Assembly: GCA_037179515.1 (NCBI GenBank)
Contig: JAXCGZ010005709.1
Location: 80,001-144,000 of the forward strand
DNA length: 64,000 nucleotides
Direction of reading: 5' to 3'
Source: Halocaridina rubra
Lineage: Eukaryota > Arthropoda > Malacostraca > Decapoda > Atyidae
In this document: in pieces, positions 1 to 18,954 of the stretch
How the letters are laid out: every line of letters starts with the position of its first letter
Numbering within the stretch: the stretch's first letter is position 1
The notes under the pieces: generated by a model
The model's database searches: none
Told to the model about the DNA's origin: nothing
What the model saw: only the letters and a program-made list of their open reading frames with translations
Made by a program: the position numbers and the translations under genes

Positions 1-1189
1 GCCATAACTGAAAAATATTAATTCTGCTGCTCCAGATTTTGTCTGTTGTTTCTGATATCCATTAATCTCTAAGGGGCAGGCAGCCTACGGGGAAAATGTA
101 ATCCCCAGACTAGCATGGCAATAGGCCTTGTGAATGAGAGAGAGCTTTCGTGAGAAAGCTCCAGTAAGAGAGAGAAAGAGAAAATTAAAATCTGATCTCA
201 TAAAATAAACTGCTTTTAGGTAAAATAACAGACAATATATATTTCTGCATCTTCTTTTCTTCTCCCAGCTCCTATATAATTTCGTACATGTGATGATTGT
301 ATTGCTGTCACTATCACTTTCAATTTCATTTTGTCTTCTGAGATATCGAAGTCTTGAACACTGATATCTAAAAGAGCTTCACAAATGTCATTGGAGACAT
401 TCAGAACTTTCCTCCTCTGGGAGGGGATAGAAGTTATAGGCGAAGGACACAATGTAGATGGTCGCTGACTTGGTATAGTGACCTCATATGCGCTTGACTA
501 CAAACTAACATCCACCCACACTGAGACCATTATAAAACATGAGGTGAAAAACAGACATCATACAACACCAGAAAATTATGGGATGCCATAGGAAGCGTTC
601 TGGTGCTCATTTTGTCATAACACAAGCCCGCGGAATTTGAAAACGTTTTTGACGATGCCCATACCTAATTATGTACCCTGGATAAGACGAAGGCCATTCT
701 AAGGGGTTAATTCTGGGTCCACTGAATCAAGGCTTGAGTGTATATACAGGGGGTTACCCTTATTTGTCGTTTCTCTCTATCAACAAAATATTGAAGCAAC
801 AATGAAAAATTTCCCCAGTTTTGTTTTTTCGTCAATAGATGACGGTATTAATGGCGTACGACATCAAGATGTCACGGTTTCATCCATAGATTCATTCTAC
901 AATCAACATCTGTTTTATGTTATACTCTGCCAATTGTGTGCTGCTTTGCCTTATTTAGGTGTATTTTGAATTAAATATGACAAATGAAAGTAGTGGTATT
1001 CGTAAGCATGTTGCATTAACACTTGAGAAGATGGAAAAATAATAGTCTGCTGCTATCATATATACAGTAACTACTATACGTTTTTGCCTTTAATTTTACA
1101 GCATTATTACATGTCTTTCATTGCATTTTCATTTTCGTTTCCTTTCTTGCTATTTCTAATTTATATTTACATATGTTTATGTGAAACGT
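1..1189. other. Unassigned flank, no gene recognised
   Basis: No repeat or gene that I recognise. A 78-codon minus-strand ORF at 216-452 has no recognisable motif and no convincing splice context. The stretch lies downstream of the host gene described below. Confidence 0.5.
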
Positions 1190-2826
1190 CTTAAAATACA
1201 TAGATGTAGGATGGTCATTCCCTTCTTCTTCTTCTTCCTCTATTTGCGTTCCCATTTTCATATGGGGTCGCATCTCTTCACTAGTCGTCTCCACTGGTTC
1301 CGGTCCATCACTTGCTCCTCCTCCAGCTGTCTCTCTCCGAGATCCTCCTTCAGTCGGTCCTTCCACCGTAGTTTAGGTCTTCCTTGTCTACGTCTGCCCT
1401 CCACGTCCATCTCCATCACTCTCACACCCACGTAGTCTTCTTCTCTCCTCTTCACATGATCGAACCACTGTAATCTCCTCTCCTGCGCTTTCGCCGACGC
1501 CTCCACCACCTTCACTGTACCTCTGATCTGGTCATTTCGTATCCTGTCCTCCCTCGTCACCCCACACATCCACCTCAGCATTCTCATTTCTGCGACATCT
1601 ATCTTCCTTTCTTGAACCTTTTTCACCGGCCACGTCTCCGCACCGTACAGCAACGCTGGTCTCACAACTGACTTGTACACTTTTCCTTTCACTCTAGCAC
1701 TGATTTTCCTGTCACATAGCACCCCTGATGTTCTCTTCCAGCTGTTCCACGCTACCTGGATCCTATGATCAATCTCTCTCTCTAGGTCTCCATCCTTCGT
1801 TACGTAGGAGCCGAGGTATTTGAAGGCGTCCGCCTTTGGGAGCTTGTGGTCTTGCATGAACAGGTCGCCTCCTTGTGTCACATTGCACTCCAGGTACTCC
1901 GTTTTCTGTCTGCTCACCTTCAGTCCGTAATCCTCCAGCAAACCCCTCCATAGCTCCAACCTCTCTTGCAATTCTTCACGGCTCTCGGAGACCAAAACAA
2001 TATCGTCTGCAAAGAGCATGCTCCATGGTGTCTCCTTTGTCACTTCCTCCACCATCACATCCATGAGAAGGTTAAATAGATAGGGGCTAAGAGCTGATCC
2101 CTGATGGAGTCCAACTTTCACCTGAAAAGGCTCTGTAGTGCCAACTGTACTTCTTACTCTTGTTGTGGCTTCCCTGTATATGTCCTGAACTATCTTGACA
2201 TACTTCTCCTTCACTCCCTTCGACTTCATACTCCTCCACACCTCGCTTCTCGGGACCCGATCATAAGCTTTTTCCAGGTCAATAAACGCCATGTACAGCC
2301 CTCTTTGCTTATCTCTATATTTTTCCATTGTCTGCCTCATTGCGAATACTGCATCCATTGTTCCTCGACCTTTCATAAAACCAAACTGCTCACTACAAAC
2401 TTCTGTCTCCTCCCTCAGCCTTTTATCCAACACTCTTTCCAGCAGCTTCATAGTGTGAGATGTTAGCTTAATTCCTCTATAGTTGTTGCAACTCTGAATG
2501 TATCCCTATTCTTTGAAAATCGGTACCATTATACTATCTCTCCACTCGTTCGGGATAGTCTCCTCCTTCATCACCATGTTCAGGAACTTTGTCAGCACCT
2601 GTATCCCTTCTTCGCCTAAACTCTTCCATACCTCTGCAGGAATCTGGTCTGGCCCTACTGACTTTCCATTTTTCATCTTCTTCAACGCTTCTCTGACTTC
2701 CGCCTCACTCACAGCATCTACCTCTCCCTCCATGCCCACTCCTTCACCTCTTCGTATTCTTGGATTTTCCTGATTTAGAAGTTCTTCGTAGTAGTCCCTC
2801 CACCGCATTTTAGACCCTAATGACAT
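1190..2826 (-). mobile_element. RTE-like non-LTR retrotransposon, 5'-truncated
   Basis: The 3' half of a LINE: reverse transcriptase plus C-terminal region, with no endonuclease. On the minus strand the coding part is followed by a GAA-type trinucleotide run (plus strand TTC repeats near 1222-1236), as expected for RTE-type 3' tails. The upstream border near 2826 is abrupt, as in 5' truncation during target-primed reverse transcription. The 3' border is approximate. Confidence 0.8.
1258..2826 (-). pseudogene. LINE reverse transcriptase (RTE-like), one in-frame stop
   Basis: Two open stretches, 2506-2826 and 1258-2451, lie in the same frame and are separated by a single TAG at 2506-2508. The N-terminal piece has the pre-RT motif GKSVGPDQIPAEVW. 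The larger piece has the RT core: FIDLEKAYDRVPR (first catalytic Asp), LHQGSALSPYLFN, and FADDIVLVSE in place of the common YADD box. The C-terminal block GAETWPVKK...MRMLRWMCGVTR...DRIRN is widespread in RTE-type LINEs of arthropods and fish. The frame is otherwise intact over about 500 codons, so the copy is fairly young, but the missing endonuclease and the stop make it non-autonomous. The clade assignment rests on remembered motifs. Confidence 0.8.
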
Positions 2827-5279
2827 TACTTCTATAAAATACTGTAGTTTCGTAGTTCGTTGTTTTGTTATTAACCATTTTTATGGTCTTAATTAGTGAG
2901 GGACAACGGTGACTCCCTGTATATCTTTTTTCTATCTCCCTCATAATATAAAGTTACATTTGGTTCATGCTCTAAAAGATATATTGTAGTGTTGTTATGA
3001 CACAGCATAATTATATTCATTATGCTGATTATGGAATTTGTATTACAGTATTATAATCAATGTAGAAGTTATAAATACCATATTGCTAACATTCTTGATG
3101 CTCATAAGAACATGGGTGCCTTATCAGTCTTCACAGATCAGTTGTGCACACCTCCAGCATTTCATATACAAAATACTTGCAATATGAAACCTTTTGCACA
3201 ATATATGTAGAAAGTCTGATCTATTCATATTTCTGTTAACCTTAACGAGAAAATAATTATATATAAAATACACATATGATATAGAGAATATTTTAGCACA
3301 ACGCTCCATCTATATAGCCATGATTACAAAATAAAATATAAGTAAACATAGCAATATTCACCAGAGAGTATACGGATACTTGGAATGAAGGTTATCATTT
3401 CAAACTGCCCATGTACAAGGAGGAGGAAGTTCTCTGCACGTGCAAGCAAAGGAGGATGCTGATACACTTGCAGAATATCTATTCTTTTGCGAGAAAAGAA
3501 TAACTCATTAATGCCACAACCTTAGAAATGATAAACCATGAACAAGGAAGAAGGCTCTATTTGGATTGACAGTGTATTAATACACAGTAGCAGTCAACTC
3601 TCTTTTTACACATTTCTTTAATACGCAAAATTGGAAGAACGCCTCCAAAAGATAATAGTGAAAAAATACGAAATATGCAAGTAATGCACTCCCATAAACT
3701 TCGAAAAAAAAAAATTTCATTTTAGTAAATAAGCTACCGCCTCGGAGGCAATTTCCTGCCATGTGCTTCAGTGTCTCTTTACCCAGCATACTGTGTATAT
3801 ATTGCTTGTTCTAACTGTTTTTGTGGAAAGGCTTGAGTTTCCTGTGTTTTTTGCAAATTTTTATATACATACCTATCATGGCTAGTAAACACCCAGGAAA
3901 AGACTGTGGAAGTGCTTCTACTCCCTAAAGTGTGAGAAAGGCAATAAACCTTGAAGTAAAACTTTAAGTGTTGGCCCTTTATGAGCGTGGTGAGAGTACA
4001 AGTGCTCACCACTACCACGCTCGTCCCATGCCTGTTGCTCACCGTGTATAGAGTGAGTAGAATGTGTTTTACATTCAGGCATTGCATGTTTTTTTTTTTT
4101 TTTTTTATTCTTGCTTTGGTTATTTTTCATTTTTATTTTATCTTTGTTTACGTTTGCAGATAGAGGTTCGTTCTCCCGCATCCTCCTCCTCTTCTCCCAC
4201 CGCTTTAGTTATGCGCTCACCGCCACCATGCACGTCCCAGTGTATGCCTGTTGCCAACCGCATAATAGTGTTAATTTGTTTACTGTACAGTAAATCTGTA
4301 TATCTTTTATACTGTACACTATTTGAATGTCAATATAAGTAACTACAGATCTTTCTGCTTTGTTATGTACTTATAAAATATGTTTTACTTATCTTATATC
4401 TTTAGCATAGTGTGTTTATGTACGGTTGTGGAACATATCTATGCCTATTATCAGTGTCTTATGGAAAATGACTGGTTACAATATGCGAATTTTACATTAC
4501 ACATCCCTTCTGAGAACCTATCCTCGCATTGTTCCAAGAGGTGAGTGTATTTTGGAAAGCACAAAATATCTTAGAACCCTCTAAATGTAAAAACTGTTGT
4601 AGCAATAATTAAATAATAAGTGAACTTATTAATCATTATTGCAGTTATAGACCTTTCACTGCATTAGTGTTGAGAAATTATAATGTCTAACGTAATCTTG
4701 TCTATATATTATCTGCTTACTGCTCAGTAGAGGAGTTCATTCAATTCACTAGCTCTCACCATCTGACTGGGTTCTTATTCTTTTTAGAACTTAATTGGCA
4801 GTCGAGCTGGTATCTCTAATTATACTTCTGGATTATGCTGTGGGTTTTAAAATCAGATAGATAGCTGCTATGTATCTCATGTATTTACTTATAATGTGTT
4901 TATAAGAATGTTGCAAGTATGAATAAATGAGATGGTAAGGCATAACTGAGGTTAGGGAGGAAATATACTATGACCGGAGAGAGCCAGTCATGAGTGGTCA
5001 TTCCTTGCTCTCCAGCGAGCAGAGAAGTTCCAATTATCTAAACCTTCATTGGTACGGTACAACAACCAGTCTCCTTATAGACAGTGATGGACTGTCAGTG
5101 TGTTGCAGGTTTATATCCTCGTCAAAGTCAATTATGTATGTCATTCATATACATATATGATAATTTGTTTCTCTGAACACTGTAGGTGATCTCTAAAAGA
5201 ACATGAATTAAATAGGAATACAGGTTACATTGGAGTGAGTGAATTAGGAACATACACATTTAGAAAAACATTCTTAGTT
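2827..5279. other. Unassigned AT-rich stretch
   Basis: No conserved coding or repeat signal recognised. It contains short poly-T and poly-A runs (for example 4090-4106) and scattered short ORFs that look like chance frames. Confidence 0.4.
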
Positions 5280-5349
5280 CTTGTTCTAATAGTTAAAAAA
5301 AAAAAAAAAAAAAAAAAATTCTTGTTCTAATAGTTAAAAAAAAAAAAAG
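5270..5349. repeat. Duplicated motif with poly-A tracts
   Basis: The motif TTCTTGTTCTAATAGTT followed by an A-run occurs twice back to back (A-runs of about 24 and 13). It looks like a slippage or retroposition-tail duplication. Confidence 0.7.
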
Positions 5350-6894
5350 ATTTCCACTCTTTTTCACCAAGCTCTTATTCCATCATCAAGCATTCACCTC
5401 ACTTTTTTCCCAAATTTCTGTATCTTCAAGCTTTGCCTGTCACCTAATCATCATCAATTTTACATTGCTAAATTCTGTACATATGTTCTTATCCAAAATG
5501 CAAACCCTACCATATTGCCTTTTATAACAGGCTTTCTCAACCTAAAATACTTAAGTCAGATAGTCTCTCTTTTGTCTGAGAGTAAAATAGCCATTTCACT
5601 TCAATTTTACCTTCACTCTAAAATGATATAACAGGCATATACTTTTAGATTCCTTAAATCATATAGAGTACAGTATTACCAACATTGGAGTATCTTTCTA
5701 TACACAGGAGATTTGTTCTCATTCTTATTAATAACTGACAGGATAACACACCAAATATACCATCCCTTACGTCTACTTTTATAGTCATGTCTTTGTGCAT
5801 AAGCAGGAGCTAATTAAACTCTGCATTGAGACTTAGCCAGTCAAACCATACCCTCTCACTTAACTTTGTCCATGAAAAGAATATTCACACTCATCCTTAC
5901 ATTCTTTGCCCATTCTGTTTCATCTCTTTAGCTCTGAAACTAATGAATTTTGATTCACAAGTATTATAATTTTTGTCACAATGGAAGATACACTATCTCA
6001 TACTATAAAGTTCATACATGGCAGAAACTATTTTTTTTTTCAATCTCGGCGAAGCATGCATTGTTATTTTACCTGAAAACAAATGCAAAACCAAAGTTAA
6101 TTTCAATTTTTATTCTCTAAGAATGAATATATGGACTATTGTACAAAAGAGTTCACAAAGCTGCAATGCTGTTAGAAGTGTGATTGGATATGGCTGGGAT
6201 CTAATGCCACTTTAAGTAATAAAACCTCATTTATGGGAATCAAATCCTTACATCACTCAGATGAAGAAATGCTTAGCTCACAAAATAGCAACATTAGAGT
6301 TTGAATTGCCAGAAAGGTATGTACTGGTAAACTATCTTGAAAACTACCTAGATATCTATAAAATATATCAGTAATACCATCTAAAAGTTCAATCACTTAC
6401 ACAATTCCATAATGTGTTTGCACCCTAGTTCCAATAAAATTACCTCAAGCTTGTCATCACTTATTACTGCATCAGTTTTTCCATTAATGCTAACTTGGTA
6501 TAATGTGCAATGTCATCGATAACCAATTTTCACATGCATGCCTGTAACTTCTCTAAGTGCATAAAGTTATGCTTCACGAATAAATTTTACTCCAGGGCAT
6601 TATAACCTAACCTAACCTAAAGTAATAATAAAAAATGCATGCAACTCTGCAAGTCGGAATACATAAGAAAAAATAAGATTGCCTTAGATTTTTTGCTGTA
6701 ATCTGAAACAAGCTTTGGCAATTAACATCATTTAATGCTGGTGGATTGAAGATTGTTAATAAACAAGAAAGTTCTTAGCACTTAACTCTCTCCTAATTGA
6801 TAACAATAATACATATTTTCCACTTCACTGATACTTGGAAAAAATATTAACCATGAACAGGATAAACAAATATACTTGTTACTATATATGCAAT
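5350..6894. other. 3' flank / 3' UTR of the minus-strand host gene
   Basis: This is downstream of the TGA at 6895-6897 on the minus strand. Candidate poly(A) signals on that strand are ATTAAA at 6736-6731 and AATAAA at 6114-6109; neither can be proven from sequence. A CCTAA triplet repeat at 6605-6620 is three units of the arthropod telomere motif and is too short to mean much. No other gene seen. Confidence 0.35.
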
Positions 6895-7020
6895 TCAGAT
6901 TAGGATCTCTTCGTATACTTTGAAAACATCTCTGGCAGCTGCTGATAGCACATTGGCTTGTATCTCCAGATTTTTTTCTGTTTCTGCAATGTTCTGCAGC
7001 ATTCTCTCATTGGCATTTCT
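6895..7020 (-). CDS. Host gene exon 8 (last coding exon)
   Basis: 126 nt, phase 0, 41 codons plus TGA. The acceptor TTTATAG immediately precedes the exon on the minus strand. It encodes a helical segment with the motif ETEKNLEIQANVLSAAARD and ends VYEEILI. The exact phase match to exon 7, about 12.8 kb away, is the main evidence. Confidence 0.8.
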   Translation of the reverse strand, partial: RNANERMLQNIAETEKNLEIQANVLSAAARDVFKVYEEILI

Positions 7021-8258
7021 CTATAAAATAAACAACAAAGTTAATGATAACCAATTTTTATAATATTCAGTTGAAAATGCGATATTTTAAGTAAATTCTC
7101 TTCCAAGAATATCATCTCACTTAGATAATCTGCAGAAAATAGTCATTCAGTATGTGACTTATAAGTAGAGTCAATATTTCATTAACATAATCTCAAAAGT
7201 AATATGAGAGTTTACTTATGGCCACATACAATAGCACATTAAATGGTTCCTTTTAGAAATAACAATTAGAACTTCAGTCAGTGTTTATAATATCAGTGCT
7301 GTAAATAGAAATGATTTCTGATCTCCAGAAATTTGTCATTTGGTATGTGACTTATAAGTAGAAAGTAGTATAAGGGCTTACTTATGGCCACAAACAAAAG
7401 CAATTTGAAAGGCTTTGCTTTCAATCAGTAACGAGAACTTTAGCAATTACTGGCTTAATAGCTGAAGTAAAATATGTCTTTTGTATATACATCCTGGCAT
7501 TGACGGGTAGCCAACTTTGTAAGTCTACTTCTATCTCAGAACAGCATGTATTGCCATCAATGCTGGCTATAAAACACCAGGTTTATGGTATGAGGAGACA
7601 AACACCATATTGTAAGATCATACAAGGAAAAGACATACTGCCACTATGTGTGAATACAATTAGATAGGGAAGGTGACTTGGATTAAACAGCATCACTTAC
7701 AAAACCCTCATGAATACATGTCATAAAATACTTTGGTACAATCAACATTGATGCAGATAACAAATACATTGCATCAAAATTGTCATGTCACCCCTAAAAA
7801 AACAGCACCAAGGTAAAGAATGTGGCCGTCTCAAGCTGGAATTACCGGTATATTAGGAAGAAGATACTCGATTAAGATGCTTTAGGTTCTTAGGGGTTTT
7901 TCCCTCCTTAGTTATTGTTCTCACTAAAGGATGGAGGGGTAAATATTTATTTGTATTTCTGTATGAGTCTGGTGTATGTGCTTCCCCAACCATCTCCCAT
8001 TATGAATCAGTTGAGCGAGGAAGAAATATGGTGGATTCTTCTAAAATGAAATCTACATTCATCCCGAAATATCACTTTATTCCCTATCCACTATTAATGA
8101 ATGGTTTTCATTCTACTGCTGCATTTTACAAATGTGGCCCAAAACAATTTATGAATATTCTGCTATGGTCATCTAAACAATAAATTACCTTATTTTCACA
8201 CAACATAGCACCCTTGTTGGGATTTTTTCTGCTAGGTGCTAGCCCATCCTGGTGTTAC

Positions 8259-8261
<3 letters not shown>
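7021..8261. other. Intron 7, proximal part, no repeat recognised
   Basis: The last 25 bases (TAGCCCATCCTGGTGTTACA) recur at 35337 and, inverted, near 61985. They are the edge of a dispersed repeat described under 61975-62130. The phrase ACTTATAAGTAGA...TTACTTATGGCCACA occurs twice (about 7159-7225 and 7350-7390), a local duplication. No gene seen. Confidence 0.4.

Positions 8262-8340
<79 letters not shown>
8262..8340. repeat. (AT)n microsatellite
   Basis: 79 bp of uninterrupted AT bounding the left side of the tRNA-like palindrome. Confidence 0.98.
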
Positions 8341-8343
<3 letters not shown>

Positions 8344-9376
8344 TCATTTTTCTTTTACCCCGACCGGGACTCGAACCTAGGACTTATGATTACTAAGTCA
8401 AGGCGCTACCACTACACCACAGAAGGTTAAAAGGACTCCAACCTTATAGCTTATATCTGCTATACTTAGGAATGAACGCATTCTAACTGAATGCCACTAT
8501 GTTCATATTACAGATTCCCCAACCTCACTCGTGGCTTCATTTTAGCATTTAATTCAATTCCCAATCTCATTCGGGCCATGAAATTATCAAATAAGCACAT
8601 TACATATGTGAAAACATGAATCATTTTTTACCCCGACCGGGACTCGAACCTAGGACTTATGATTACTAAGTCAAGGCGCTACCACTACACCACAGAAGGT
8701 TAAAAGGATCCAACCTTATAGCTTATATCTGCTATACTTAGGAATGAACGCATTCTAACTGAATGCCACTATGTTCATATTACAGATTCCCCAACCTCAC
8801 TCGTGGCTTCATTTTAGCATTTAATTCAATTCCCAATCTCATTCGGGCCATGAAATTATCAAATAAGCACATTACATATGTGAAAACATGAATCATTTTT
8901 TACCCCGACCGGGACTCGAACCTAGGACTTATGATTACTAAGTCAAGGCGCTACCACTACACCACAGAAGGTTAAAAGGAATCCAACCTTATAGCTTATA
9001 TCTGCTATACTTAGGAATGAACGCATTCTAACTGAATGCCACTATGTTCATATTACAGATTCCCCAACCTCACTCGTGGCTTCATTTTAGCATTTAATTC
9101 AATTCCCAATCTCATTCGGGCCATGAAATTATCAAATAAGCACATTACATATGTGAAAACATGAATCATTTTTTACCCCGACCGGGACTCGACCCTAGGA
9201 CTTATGATTACTAAGTCAAGGCGCTACCACTACACCACAGAAGGTTAAAAGGAATCCAACCTTATAGCTTATATCTGCTATACTTAGGAATGAACGCATT
9301 CTAACTGAATGCCACTATGTTCATATTACAGATTCCCCAACCTCACTCGTGGCTTCATTTTAGCATTTAATTCAAT
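8341..9376 (-). repeat. tRNA-like tandem repeat, minus-oriented half (4 units)
   Basis: Four head-to-tail units of about 273 bp start at 8341, 8618, 8890 and 9163; the fourth is cut at the palindrome centre. Each unit has a 71-nt tRNA-like core (8356-8426, 8629-8699, 8901-8971, 9174-9244, read on the minus strand). The core carries an A-box-like TGGTGTAGTGG, a consensus B box GGTTCGAGTCC, and a D-stem that can pair. The anticodon and acceptor stems pair poorly, so it resembles a tRNA-derived or SINE-like promoter and not a working tRNA. The fourth unit has a B-box change (T to G). Units are nearly identical, so amplification or homogenisation is recent. Confidence 0.85.
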
Positions 9377-15649
<6,273 letters not shown>

Positions 15650-17365
15650 GTTTACGTGGTATAATCCTTGGAAACCAGGCACAAATTAATAATAAACACC
15701 CTACAAAAACAATACATAGATACAACAATAAAACCATGCAACCACAACATTGAAAAAAGAGATGCAGTGTACAAGCACCCCAAATTAGACTGAGGACTAA
15801 GATAATAACTTTGTGACAGCTGAGAAGCTACTGACTGCTTGGTAACTCCGGTCCTTGAAGAACACTTGAGCAGGATTAGAACACATGGCTGAGCAGGATC
15901 AAGAAAACAAGACATGTAGTAATAACGACTTTACTTCATCCTTCCACCCTTAACACACCATATATACAAAAATTTACAGCCATATCCCTCCAGACTTCCT
16001 CTCTCTCCAAAAGGAAAATTAAAGGTTTAGCTTGTCCACAAATTGGTGGAATCCAGAGGATCTTCTGGGGACAAAACTAGGGGTTAGCTACCACAGGCTC
16101 CTGAGGAAACGCAGAATCTATTTCTGTTTTGGTGAATATAGTTCAGGAGCCGCAAGGCAGGTACATGGACATCTCCATGGTAATAGATGTAGGCAAAAGA
16201 GATTGTTAAAGAGACACAGATTTTTTAAAGGAATGATCTGGTCTCAATGCATTTTGACAACTTCGCCTGTAAGAAGAATACAGCAATAAGATATAGGACA
16301 ATTTTTTCTGTAATAGTGGAAGGAACCCACTTAGAACCTCCAGAATAGTTACATACAATGACAGCAGACTCAAGAACTAATATGAGATGTCTAGGAGTTC
16401 CTATATGGCCTCTTGCCTAAGCAAGTTGTTTATTAGTCACTACAAGAAACCATATCACTAGGCAATGATAGATCAAAGTAGAAATGTAATTAACAAGCAA
16501 ACAATAGTTCTGCTGGCCATATACCTGCAGTAGTATGTGATGTTAATCTGTAGGTGACAAGAAAAAAAAGAGTTGATCTACTCAGTTAATCCATTAGTAG
16601 AATGTTTGTACAAAGCAGCAAAGAATATTTTGAATACCACAGATCTCTGCAAATATTTGAAGTCTTGTAAGGTAAAACAAGGACCATAATCAAATACACT
16701 GATAATGGGAAGACAAAACTGTACAAAAGACTTAGTCTCTTTTGCAGTTGGACCTGAAATAGGATAACTGTCAACCCATTTAGAGTGAGTATCAACAATT
16801 ATTAGAGAGTAGCAACCATTCACTGGACCAGCATAATCTACATGGAATCTATGCCATGGATATGTTGGCCACTCACAAGGATGCAGTTCTGTTTTGGTAT
16901 TCATAGTGCACACTGGGCTAAGCACTCTGAGCAAGCCTTATTTTATTTAGGCTTTCTAATTCTGGGTCAAGAAAGGGCCACCAGATGTAACTCCTCGTAT
17001 GCTCTTTCATACAGCATGAACCTGCATGACCAGCATGAAGATTACGCAAGAGAGACAACCGTAATTTTGGAAGCATGACTATACATGAACCCCACAAACT
17101 GCAGCAATTCTGTAACAAAATTTCTTCTCTCTTCCGTATATAAGGAGTAAAGTCTGGGTCTAACTTGGGAGATGTAGCACGCCAACCACCTTCACAAAAC
17201 CAAAGTACCTTCAACAGGTTAGAGGCCTTACTATTGTTCTCTATTATTTGAGCACTAGTTACAAGAAACGATTCTAGAAAATTAATCAAGCTCATCCAGT
17301 CACCTGGCACTGGGGTGCTATCTACACTATGAACTAGTAATTTCAGACAGTTTAATGCATTTTCT
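15650..17365 (-). mobile_element. Ty3/gypsy retrotransposon 3' part with probable 3' LTR
   Basis: On the minus strand this runs from just before the integrase zinc-binding region (NALNCLKLLVHSVD, like the end of RNase H) through the integrase core and the C-terminal chromatin or GPY-type region to a probable C-terminus (about 16040). A purine tract, GGAGAGAGAGG near 16000, follows, and then a putative LTR ending near ACTACA (about 15650). No gag, protease, RT or 5' LTR is present. LTR limits are inferred, since there is no second LTR to compare. Confidence 0.65.
16040..17365 (-). pseudogene. Ty3/gypsy integrase, frameshifted
   Basis: The H2C2-type segment lies in 16918-17310: RNLHAGHAG...MKEHTRSYIWWPFLDPEL, the usual linker to the integrase core. 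The core continues in another frame at 16578-16934: PWHRFHVDYAGPVNG (first catalytic Asp of DDE), IIVDTHSKWVDSYP, then FDYGPCF where a second Asp is expected, ending HSTNGLTE (catalytic Glu region). Downstream, in broken frames, are VCNYSGGSKWVPSTITEKI (GPY-like module) and RRSSGFHQFVDKLNL, which resembles pol C-termini. At least one frameshift (16918-16934) and several stops make it dead. Confidence 0.75.
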
Positions 17366-17374
17366 TGAAATCAA

Positions 17375-18790
17375 AGCTTTTATTACCTCAACCTCTCAAA
17401 CCTTACTTCAATTACAGATGAAATATCTGTACAAGATGGAATAATCCTCTGTTGAGAATGTGTTGCTATTCCTGCATCAATGCTCTATAAAATGAAATAG
17501 AGCTTCATCAAGCTCAAGAACTAATGTACTGGGCAGGAATCTCAGCAGATATTCGACAGTTTATAAAGACATGTGATTTATGTTCTTACTCTCTGAAACA
17601 ACATAAACCATTGTATCCCCATAACAATATTCTTGATATTGTAATTTCATTTCGTCTCATGCTTTTTCTCATTTTCCATAGAAGTGAGGATTATCTCATT
17701 AGCCTATTTGTCCTCAATATAGCAGAGCAAATGGAGGAGCAGATACAGCTGTCAAAATCGCCAAGAATTTGATAAAGAAAAGTAGGAAAGCTAAAGGAGA
17801 TCCATACCTAGGAGTCCTGAAATTCAGAACCACTTCATAAGAAGGCACGGAAACAAGCACTACAATGTCTAATGGGAAGAAGCACTAAAACAATACTCCT
17901 AAAATTGGCCACATGCCATATGCAATCTACATTCTCAACAGAAAAGGAGAATAGATGAATAGAAAACAAATGATCTGCTGTTTCTGACCGTCATTTATAT
18001 TGTAAACCATTAAATGTGGGTAATATAGTAATAATGCAAACCAATGACTATAGTAAGAAAGAATGGTAACAAGAAAACTGTTAATAAGGATCTCAGTAAG
18101 GAAATATATGGAGTGTCATCTGATGATGGAAAACTTATCTAAGGAATTGTCTGTTCCTAGGAAAATCTGAAGCAGATTTCTCAAGAAATTTTGTTGAAAT
18201 TCCTACTATTGCTCTTACCTTGTGCAGTATTTCTATGTCAACTGATTTTGGTGCAAAGAGTAATTGTTATGTTGATGTTCAATGTAACATTCAGCCTCCA
18301 TATAATAATACTGTTGTATTTCCAAGTAATAACACTAATGCATGTCTTATAAAAACAAAATCTGGTAGAATAATTAAAGTGTCTGAAAGACTGAATCTTT
18401 AATAAGTTATAAATTCTGTAAATTTGTTCAGTAGCATGTAACTGGTATTTTTATATGAAGTTACTAGCTAATCAAATGATGTAAAATTTCACTGCTTATA
18501 CTGAACTGGTGTTCTTGATTTTATGAGTATTTTGTCATCAGTATTTTATGTGTATTATAACGATATTGTGCTTTAATGTTTTATATTTTATTTACTTGTT
18601 TTTATTACTCACAAATTGTAAAAATGTTATTGTTTCACTTATAGCCTTTAAGGAGAGAGATGTTACATGACAATTTATTTGTATTGATATCTAGTGCCAG
18701 TTAGGCAAACGATTATATCTGATAATATTTGCTGATGTTAGAAAAAGAAAGCATCTTCAATAAAGCACAACAAAGTAAGCCAACTTTCAC
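17375..18790 (+). mobile_element. Second Ty3/gypsy remnant, 3' part, opposite orientation
   Basis: A plus-strand fragment begins at the pre-integrase linker and runs to the pol C-terminus at 18402. A spacer follows, then a purine tract AAGGAGAGAGA ending at 18660, and TGTTACATGACA at 18661, which is where a 3' LTR would start. The right end of the LTR is not defined. Together with 15650-17365 it forms two gypsy 3' halves placed head to head with about 10 bp between them. Confidence 0.6.
17400..18402 (+). pseudogene. Ty3/gypsy integrase and pol C-terminus, degenerate
   Basis: The degenerate reading gives DEISVQDGIIL, then the zinc-binding end MYWAGISADIRQFIKTCDLC (C-x2-C visible), then HKPLYPH. 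DYLI and IAEQMEEQ are from the core, and AVKIAKNLIKKSRKAKGDPY from the late core. TKSGRIIKVSERLNL ends at TAA 18402, like the conserved pol terminus of gypsy elements. Several stops and frame changes. The family call comes from motif order and not from an alignment. Confidence 0.7.
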
Positions 18791-18954
18791 GGTCCCCTTC
18801 CTTCATATATTCTCAAGTGCTGAAACATTCAGGAGAGAATATTTGTTTTATCTCTTATATCATAAGGATACTGAACAGAACATGGTTTAGAAGACTTTTA
18901 CATCCCATCTATAGACTTCCTTTCCAAGTAAAAAATTTTAGAAATCTTCTCCAT

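Noticed and set aside
216..452. 78-codon minus-strand ORF as a host exon
   Set aside because: No acceptor/donor pair fitting the known exons could be found, and there is no motif; it is downstream of the gene's stop codon.
6605..6620. CCTAA repeated three times, the arthropod telomere motif
   Set aside because: Three units are too few to call an interstitial telomere, and similar loose motifs occur elsewhere in AT-rich DNA.
15652..15915. 87-codon minus-strand ORF as a gene
   Set aside because: It lies in the putative gypsy LTR and has no recognisable domain.
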